Shown here: piece by piece, positions 5,883 to 10,414 of the stretch
How the letters are laid out: each line of letters begins with the position of its first letter
Position numbering within the stretch: position 1 is the stretch's first letter
Origin: Actinomycetota bacterium
GTDB lineage: Bacteria; Actinomycetota; Actinomycetes; Nanopelagicales; Nanopelagicaceae
Direction: 5' to 3'
Length of the DNA stretch: 10,414 nt
Assembly (NCBI GenBank): GCA_009706135.1
Contig: WLRX01000023.1
Span: forward strand, 1 to 10,414
Program-made: the position numbers and the translations under genes
Notes under the pieces: generated by a model
Seen by the model: only the letters and a program-made list of their open reading frames with translations
Databases searched by the model: none
What the model was told of the DNA's origin: nothing

Positions 5883-6979
5883 AAAAATTATTTCTGTTTG
5901 CCTTAATTACTTTTTTTATTTTACCTGCCCCGGCCCACGCCGAATCTCGTGAAGTTCAAATTACGAGCACGGTGCACCGCAACTTTGATGGCACTTTTAG
6001 AAATGATGAATTAGCGGAAGAAATTGCGGTCGGAGGTCGGTTATGGAGTTTGATTTTCTCTTTAGATAGCACGCCACGAATCTGGGTAATCGATGCAGCG
6101 CTCATTGAAGATATTACAGCGATGACTGAGCCATACGAATTGCGTGATGGTAAGAAATTAGATTCATCAATTGAAGCTGTTGCGTACTTATCCCAATTGA
6201 AAAAAGTTACAAAGAATGCACAAGTTGTTGCGTTGCCATTTGGAAATCCGGATCCTGAATTAGCGCGCAAGCTTGCACCAAGTGAACTTAATTATTATTA
6301 CAAGACTGCACAAACTAGATTGGCAACAGCCTTAGGCCGTCCGGTTCGTAGTGAGCCGTTGGCCGCTTGGAGCAAAGGTCAATCTTATTTCTCCAAAAAT
6401 TTGCGTGATCAGTATGCAAAGAATCGCAAAGCAATAGCAGCACTTTCTACCGTTGTTGATCCTTCTGAATTGGCTGATATTCGCGCCCAGCTGGGAAGAC
6501 TTATGTCACCGTTGCTCACCCAAACTGATCGAACATATTTTTCCTTCAATGCCACACAAGAGGTCTATAAATACAAAGAGCGTTTAAAAATTTATGCTGG
6601 TAAATACCAATTAACATCTGCGCGATCAAAGTTACCTATTACTTTGGCAAATGGGTTTAACTCTGTTGTGAAAGTTAATTTAGATCTTTACGCTGGTTCT
6701 TCTCGTATACGTATTGATAGTGTTGAAGATATTTCTCTTGAACCGAAATCAAAGACCCAGATATCAATACCTGTCGAAATATTTGCACCTGGTCAAGTAG
6801 TTATCACTGCTCAATTTGTGAATGCACAAGGACGCGTACTTAGTGAATCTGCTGATCTATCCCTGAATTTAACTGTAATTGATTCTCGTGTTGCTTGGTT
6901 TACAACCGGTGCCGCAGTACTTTTATTCCTAGCCGCAGTTACGCAGAGTGTGCGACGAATAAGGAGGGCGCGTAAGTGA
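5879..6979 (+). CDS. DUF6049 family membrane-anchored envelope protein (short form)
   Basis: A 366-residue protein placed like Rv3909 between mutT4 and murJ; family function unknown. A signal peptide is clear (KK, hydrophobic 4-16, then APAHA with likely cleavage after A21). Residues about 22-330 would be outside. They include WVIDAALIED (residues 68-77), resembling the family's WxxDPxLxxD region, and a beta-rich section at about 245-330 suggesting an immunoglobulin-like fold. A membrane helix follows at about 338-357 and then a basic tail, RRIRRARK. The mycobacterial homologue is roughly 800 residues, so this is a strongly reduced version. The start overlaps the NUDIX stop (ATGA), and the stop overlaps the murJ start (GTGA), implying translational coupling. 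Co-translation with MurJ suggests a role with lipid II flipping or envelope assembly, which is unproven. The family call rests on context plus weak motifs. Confidence 0.75.
   Translation: MKKLFLFALITFFILPAPAHAESREVQITSTVHRNFDGTFRNDELAEEIAVGGRLWSLIFSLDSTPRIWVIDAALIEDITAMTEPYELRDGKKLDSSIEAVAYLSQLKKVTKNAQVVALPFGNPDPELARKLAPSELNYYYKTAQTRLATALGRPVRSEPLAAWSKGQSYFSKNLRDQYAKNRKAIAALSTVVDPSELADIRAQLGRLMSPLLTQTDRTYFSFNATQEVYKYKERLKIYAGKYQLTSARSKLPITLANGFNSVVKVNLDLYAGSSRIRIDSVEDISLEPKSKTQISIPVEIFAPGQVVITAQFVNAQGRVLSESADLSLNLTVIDSRVAWFTTGAAVLLFLAAVTQSVRRIRRARK
6961..6968 (+). promoter_or_regulatory. Ribosome binding site of murJ
   Basis: AAGGAGGG, 7 nt before the murJ GTG and inside the last codons of DUF6049. 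It fixes the GTG at 6976 as the murJ start and gives the strongest Shine-Dalgarno in this operon, where the two upstream genes have none. Confidence 0.8.
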
Positions 6980-8604
6980 AAGAACGCGAACTCTTTCGTG
7001 CGTCAAGCGTGATGGCAGTGGGCACAATTATTTCGCGCATTACTGGATTTATTGGTGGCGTGATACTAATTGCTGCACTTGGTACAGCGCTGCTGGCTGA
7101 CGCGTATAACGTTGCAAACACCATGCCCAATATTTTGTATAACTTACTTGTTGGTGGGGCTCTCACTGCAATATTTGTCCCACAGCTAGTTCGAGCATTT
7201 GATGATGTGGATGGTGGTCATTTATTTGCTTCGCGTTTAGTGACAACAATTAGTGCAATTCTTTTGGTTCTAGTTGTCATTGGAGTGATTTTTGCCCCTC
7301 AGCTTGTTTATGTTTATGCTCCAAGTTTTTCTTCTCCTGGTTTTGAATCTGAACGCGAGATTGCAATAGCTTTCACTCGCTACTGTTTACCGCAAATCTT
7401 TTTCTTAGGTTTATTTACAATGCTTGGACAAATTGCTAATGCTCGCGGTTCTTTCGCGCCCCTCATGTGGGCACCGATTGCCAATAACCTTGTAGTTATT
7501 CTTGTTTTCTCTGCATTCTTATTGAAGTGGCCAAGTGTGAGTGTTGATTCAATTACAGATCTACAGATTCAAATTCTTGGCTGGGGAACAACTGCTGGCA
7601 TTGTTATTCAGGCGCTTATTCTTGTTCCGGTTGTTAAGCGATCTGGTATTCGTATTCGGCCTAGGTGGGGCTTTGCTGGTTTAGGTAAGTCATTTTCCCT
7701 TGCTGGTTGGACACTTGTTTATGTTTTAATCTCACAAATTGGTTATTTAATTACAGTTAATGTAGCAACCACCGCAGCTGTTGAAAGTGCAAAAGTTGGA
7801 ATCGCCACTGGTGTGGGTTTTACGCCATTTAAAAATGCTTATTTGATTATGTTATTACCTTACTCAATTGTCACGCTTTCTATTGTGACGGCACTTCTAC
7901 CCCATATTTCGAAGTTAGCGATTGATAAAAAGATTGAGGCAGTCAAAGAGGAGTTGTTGCGCACCATTAAAACTGTCGGTGTTTTAACGATTCCAAGTTC
8001 TGTAGCTTTCTTGTTTTTTGGCCCATTGATAACTGAGGTGCTTTTTTTTGGTATTGATAAAGAGGACAGTATTTATATTGGTTATGTTTTATCAGCGCTT
8101 AGTCTTGGACTTGTTGCCTTCTCAATCAATTTGGTATTAATCCGTGGGTTTAATGCTTTTGAAGATACTCGTACTCAGGTTCGTTCAATTTTAATTATAA
8201 ATATTATTTCTGTGGCGCTCTCCTATTTGTTTTTGTTGATTTTACCTAGCAAATGGGTCACCGTTGGCTTAGGTATTGCTTTCTCTGTTAGTTATTTATT
8301 TGGCTTATTTATTACTCTGTTCTTGTTTAAAAGACATGTAGGCCAAATTTATGTCCGTGAATTTATTGGACAGCACGGGCGCCTCCTGTCTGCTTCCCTT
8401 ATTGCGATGCTCCCAGTATTTGCTATCTCTCAATTTTTTGGATGGGTTGGCTCTGATGCATCCGAAGTAATTCGAGTTGCTCAACTTCTCTTTGTAATAG
8501 TTACCGGATCAGTTGGTTATTTCTTTGCTGCAAAGGCTTTGCGAATAAGTGAAGTGAGCGGAATTACTGCCCTTATTTTGCGCCGTAACAAGGCAGTGGA
8601 ATAA
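6976..8604 (+). CDS. murJ: Lipid II flippase MurJ (MviN family)
   Basis: A 542-residue polytopic MOP-superfamily protein with about 14 predicted membrane helices; it moves lipid II to the outer face of the membrane for the PBPs. Diagnostic segments are ISRITGFIGG (19-28), ANTMPNILYNLLVGGALTAI (about 47-66), the LPQIFFLGLFTMLGQIANA region of helices 4-5 and MLLPYSIVTLSIVTALLPHIS (about 293-313). The protein ends shortly after the last helix, so it lacks the cytoplasmic pseudokinase and C-terminal domain that extend mycobacterial MviN (Rv3910) to about twice this length. Arg21 corresponds to E. coli Arg18, but the position matching Arg24 appears to be Gly27. The gene is coupled to DUF6049 through GTGA, and trxB follows 30 bp later with no sigM between. 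Confidence 0.94.
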   Translation: MKERELFRASSVMAVGTIISRITGFIGGVILIAALGTALLADAYNVANTMPNILYNLLVGGALTAIFVPQLVRAFDDVDGGHLFASRLVTTISAILLVLVVIGVIFAPQLVYVYAPSFSSPGFESEREIAIAFTRYCLPQIFFLGLFTMLGQIANARGSFAPLMWAPIANNLVVILVFSAFLLKWPSVSVDSITDLQIQILGWGTTAGIVIQALILVPVVKRSGIRIRPRWGFAGLGKSFSLAGWTLVYVLISQIGYLITVNVATTAAVESAKVGIATGVGFTPFKNAYLIMLLPYSIVTLSIVTALLPHISKLAIDKKIEAVKEELLRTIKTVGVLTIPSSVAFLFFGPLITEVLFFGIDKEDSIYIGYVLSALSLGLVAFSINLVLIRGFNAFEDTRTQVRSILIINIISVALSYLFLLILPSKWVTVGLGIAFSVSYLFGLFITLFLFKRHVGQIYVREFIGQHGRLLSASLIAMLPVFAISQFFGWVGSDASEVIRVAQLLFVIVTGSVGYFFAAKALRISEVSGITALILRRNKAVE

Positions 8605-8622
8605 ACAGCCTTAAACTGAGGT

Positions 8623-8628
8623 TATGGT
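8623..8628 (+). promoter_or_regulatory. Putative -10 element of trxB
   Basis: TATGGT lies 6 nt before the trxB ATG, the same spacing as at two other starts in this window, suggesting a leaderless transcript. GAGGT at 8618-8622 could alternatively act as a Shine-Dalgarno, though its 12-nt spacing is long. There is no good -35. Confidence 0.4.
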
Positions 8629-8634
8629 GAATAC

Positions 8635-9564
8635 ATGAACGAAAAAATCCACGAAGTTATCATTGTTGGATCTGGTCCAGCTGGTTACACCGCTGCCATT
8701 TATGCCGCTCGCGCGCAACTTGAACCTGTTATGTACGAAGGTTCAGTAACTGCTGGTGGCGCGCTTATGAAAACAACAGAAGTTGAAAACTTTCCTGGCT
8801 TTACAGATGGGATCATGGGCCCAGATTTAATGGATTCAATGCGCAAACAATCAGCGCGCTTTGGTACCCAATTGATTACCGATGACATTGTTGAGATGGA
8901 TTTAAAAGGCCCGATTAAAACGTTAAAAGATGGTTCAGGAAATGTTCTTAAATCTAAATCTGTAATTCTTGCAATGGGCTCTGCTTATCGCGAAATTGGA
9001 TTAGAGAATGAAAAACGTTTATCTGGCCGTGGTGTTTCATGGTGCGCCACATGTGATGGTTTCTTCTTCCGCGATCAAGAAATTGCAGTTGTCGGCGGCG
9101 GAGATTCTGCAGTTGAGGAGGCAACGTTTCTTACAAAGTTTGCAAGCAAAGTTACGTTAATTCACCGTCGTGATTCTCTGCGTGCATCAAAGATTATGGC
9201 TGATCGTGCAAAAGCTAATCCAAAAATTGAATTCTTATGGGACACCGAAGTAACAGATGTATTAGGTGAAACCAAGATGGAAGCGTTGCAATTAAAGAAC
9301 ACAATTACCGGTGATGTTTCAAAGCGCGAATTTGGCGCACTCTTTGTTGCAATCGGACATATTCCTCGCAGTGAATTAATAACAACCCAGGTTTCATTAG
9401 ACGCCGAGGGATATGTAAAGGTTGAAGGACGTTCTACAAAGACAAACATTGAAGGCGTATTTGCTTGTGGAGATCTAGTCGATCACACCTACCGCCAGGC
9501 AATAACAGCTGCGGGCTCTGGATGTCAGGCTGCTCTCGATGCTGAAAAATTTCTATCTCACTAG
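8635..9564 (+). CDS. trxB: Thioredoxin-disulfide reductase (NADPH, FAD)
   Basis: The 309-residue cytoplasmic flavoenzyme reduces thioredoxin with NADPH. It is complete and of normal length. The FAD-binding GSGPAG is at 12-17, TTEVENFPGF at 47-56, the redox-active CATC at 137-140, the NADPH-binding GGGDSA at 154-159 with HRR at 177-179, and the C-terminal FAD motif GVFACGD at 274-280 followed by YRQAITAAGSGC. Its partner thioredoxin is the next gene, as in most actinobacteria. The gene follows murJ by 30 bp, but a TANNNT hexamer before its ATG suggests it also has its own promoter. In M. tuberculosis sigM and its anti-sigma factor sit between mviN and trxB; neither is here. Confidence 0.97.
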   Translation: MNEKIHEVIIVGSGPAGYTAAIYAARAQLEPVMYEGSVTAGGALMKTTEVENFPGFTDGIMGPDLMDSMRKQSARFGTQLITDDIVEMDLKGPIKTLKDGSGNVLKSKSVILAMGSAYREIGLENEKRLSGRGVSWCATCDGFFFRDQEIAVVGGGDSAVEEATFLTKFASKVTLIHRRDSLRASKIMADRAKANPKIEFLWDTEVTDVLGETKMEALQLKNTITGDVSKREFGALFVAIGHIPRSELITTQVSLDAEGYVKVEGRSTKTNIEGVFACGDLVDHTYRQAITAAGSGCQAALDAEKFLSH

Positions 9565-9599
9565 TAAAGTTCTCTGAATAGACTACTTAAATTAAAATA

Positions 9600-9606
9600 A
9601 AGGGGA
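9600..9606 (+). promoter_or_regulatory. Ribosome binding site of trxA
   Basis: AAGGGGA, 4 nt before the ATG at 9611, in an AT-rich 46-bp gap after trxB. It fixes the trxA start. TAGACT (9579-9584) in the same gap could be a -10 for a separate trxA transcript, but no -35 supports it. Confidence 0.65.
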
Positions 9607-9610
9607 AGTC

Positions 9611-9934
9611 ATGAGCGCAGCAACAGCAGTTACAGCAGCAACATTTGATGAAGTCGTACTTAAGAGCAGCACTCCTGTTCTAGTTGATTTCTGGGCTGAG
9701 TGGTGTGGACCATGCCGCGCTATTGGACCAATCCTTGACGAGATTGCAGCTGAACATGGCGATAAGTTAAAGATTGTAAAACTCAATACAGATGAAGAAT
9801 CTGCTATCGCAATTAAATACGGTGTTACATCAATTCCAATGTTAAATGTCTATGTAAACGGCGAAGTTGTTAAGACAATTATTGGTGCAAAGCCAAAGCC
9901 AGCACTGCTCAAAGAACTCGAAAGTTTTATTTAA
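9611..9934 (+). CDS. trxA: Thioredoxin
   Basis: A 107-residue classical cytoplasmic thioredoxin. The active site WCGPC is at 31-35 in the context FWAEWCGPCRAIGP, and the cis-proline loop TSIP is at 73-76, followed by a conserved-type GEVVKTIIGAKPK near the C-terminus. It accepts electrons from TrxB and supplies reductases such as ribonucleotide reductase and peroxiredoxins. The residue after the cis-proline is Met rather than the usual Thr, a small deviation next to the active site. A good Shine-Dalgarno is present. Only six bases separate the stop from the following cwlM, which is in the same reading frame. Confidence 0.97.
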   Translation: MSAATAVTAATFDEVVLKSSTPVLVDFWAEWCGPCRAIGPILDEIAAEHGDKLKIVKLNTDEESAIAIKYGVTSIPMLNVYVNGEVVKTIIGAKPKPALLKELESFI

Positions 9935-9940
9935 TTAATT

Positions 9941-10414
9941 ATGAAAGAGCTCTCTGAAGAAGAGATCCGCTCTTTTCAACAATCGCGCGGGTTAACAGTT
10001 ACTGGCTCCATCAATGATGTGACTGCTCGCGCGCTCGAAGAAGCTCGTTGGAAATTAGGAGATCGTTCGCTCTATCTTCAAGAGCGACCATTTATGCGCG
10101 GTGACGATGTTGCGGCATTGCAAAGCCGGTTAACTGAGATGGGTTTTGATTGTGGACGAGTTGACGGAATTTACGGAGATCTCACATCAGGTGCGGTTAA
10201 GGAGTTTCAGAGATCAGTCGGTATCGCAGTTGACGGACAATGTGGGCCCGCAACCGTAATCTCACTTATTCGTTTAACAAAAATTGTTTCTGGTGGCGCA
10301 CCTTCACAACTTCGTGAAAACGCTACACAAAAGAATCGTGGTCCAGCCTTAGCAAATAAAGTAATTGTTTTAGATCCAAGTTTAGGTGGGACTATTCAAG
10401 GCAATGTCGCGAAC
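9941..10414 (+). CDS. cwlM: CwlM-like peptidoglycan-binding / amidase_3 protein, N-terminal part (runs off right edge)
   Basis: The first 158 residues are present. Residues 1-36 look like the second half of a peptidoglycan-binding domain (FQQSRGL, then TARALEEA), and about 52-112 form a complete PG_binding_1 domain (MRGDDVAALQSRLTEMGF, then FQRSVGIAVDGQCGPATV). The amidase_3 domain starts at about 138 with ANKVIVLDPSLGG. Active amidases have DPGHGG there, whose His binds zinc; here it is DPSLGG. M. tuberculosis CwlM (Rv3915) also lacks this His and acts in the cytoplasm as a PknB-regulated activator of MurA, so a regulatory role is likely. There is no signal peptide, consistent with a cytoplasmic protein. 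The N-terminus is shorter than in mycobacteria, where a full first domain is present. There is no Shine-Dalgarno, so reinitiation after trxA is likely. Confidence 0.85.
   Translation, partial: MKELSEEEIRSFQQSRGLTVTGSINDVTARALEEARWKLGDRSLYLQERPFMRGDDVAALQSRLTEMGFDCGRVDGIYGDLTSGAVKEFQRSVGIAVDGQCGPATVISLIRLTKIVSGGAPSQLRENATQKNRGPALANKVIVLDPSLGGTIQGNVAN

Noticed and set aside
5956..6270. 104-residue open frame antisense to DUF6049
   Set aside because: No domain or ribosome binding site; the sense gene has a signal peptide and coupled junctions.
1..10414. Mobile element, CRISPR array, defence or phage system, tRNA, DnaA-box cluster or parS site
   Set aside because: Scanning by eye found no transposase, repeat-spacer pattern, cloverleaf, TTATCCACA cluster or parS-like palindrome; all genes belong to a conserved housekeeping cluster.

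Overview
The window is an ordinary, tightly packed chromosomal segment from an actinobacterium. Its gene order matches the origin-proximal cell-envelope cluster that Mycobacterium and Streptomyces also carry: rpsF, a class A penicillin-binding protein (PBP), a DUF5318 protein, pcnA, mutT4-like NUDIX, DUF6049, murJ, trxB, trxA, cwlM. The DNA is AT-rich for this phylum, the intergenic gaps are very short, genes overlap at ATGA and GTGA junctions, and several proteins are shorter than their mycobacterial counterparts. Together this suggests a genome-streamlined planktonic actinobacterium, such as the freshwater acI / Nanopelagicales group. That placement is inferred from composition and synteny; no rRNA is present to confirm it.

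Left part (minus strand, 1-2546). The 5' end of rpsF (ribosomal protein S6) runs off the left edge. Its 143-base upstream gap is the largest non-coding stretch. It holds a weak terminator for the PBP gene, a plausible promoter, a 10-bp-period direct repeat, and a folded leader that resembles the S6:S18 autoregulatory element and pairs away the ribosome binding site. Upstream lie the class A PBP gene and the DUF5318 zinc-ribbon gene that probably heads its transcript.

Middle part (2589-5283). An MFS transporter (plus strand) starts 42 bp from the DUF5318 start and ends convergently, overlapping the 3' end of pcnA (CCA-adding enzyme, minus strand) by 11 bp. pcnA and the NUDIX gene diverge across only 32 bp. 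In both divergent gaps each start codon lacks a clear Shine-Dalgarno and has a TANNNT hexamer 6 or 8 nt upstream, as expected for leaderless actinobacterial promoters.

Right part (plus strand, 5316-10414). NUDIX, DUF6049 and murJ are translationally coupled. Then come trxB, trxA and the first 158 codons of a cwlM homologue. The theme is peptidoglycan synthesis (PBP polymerase, MurJ lipid II flippase, the CwlM pseudo-amidase that controls MurA in mycobacteria) together with thioredoxin redox control. The sigM / anti-sigma pair found between murJ and trxB in mycobacteria is absent, MurJ has no C-terminal pseudokinase, and DUF6049 is less than half the mycobacterial length.

I found no mobile element, CRISPR array, tRNA, phage or defence gene. 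I do not think the window encodes a new system. The points worth following are the rpsF leader, the miniature leaderless divergent promoters, the shortened DUF6049, the MurJ arginine substitution and the degenerate CwlM metal site.
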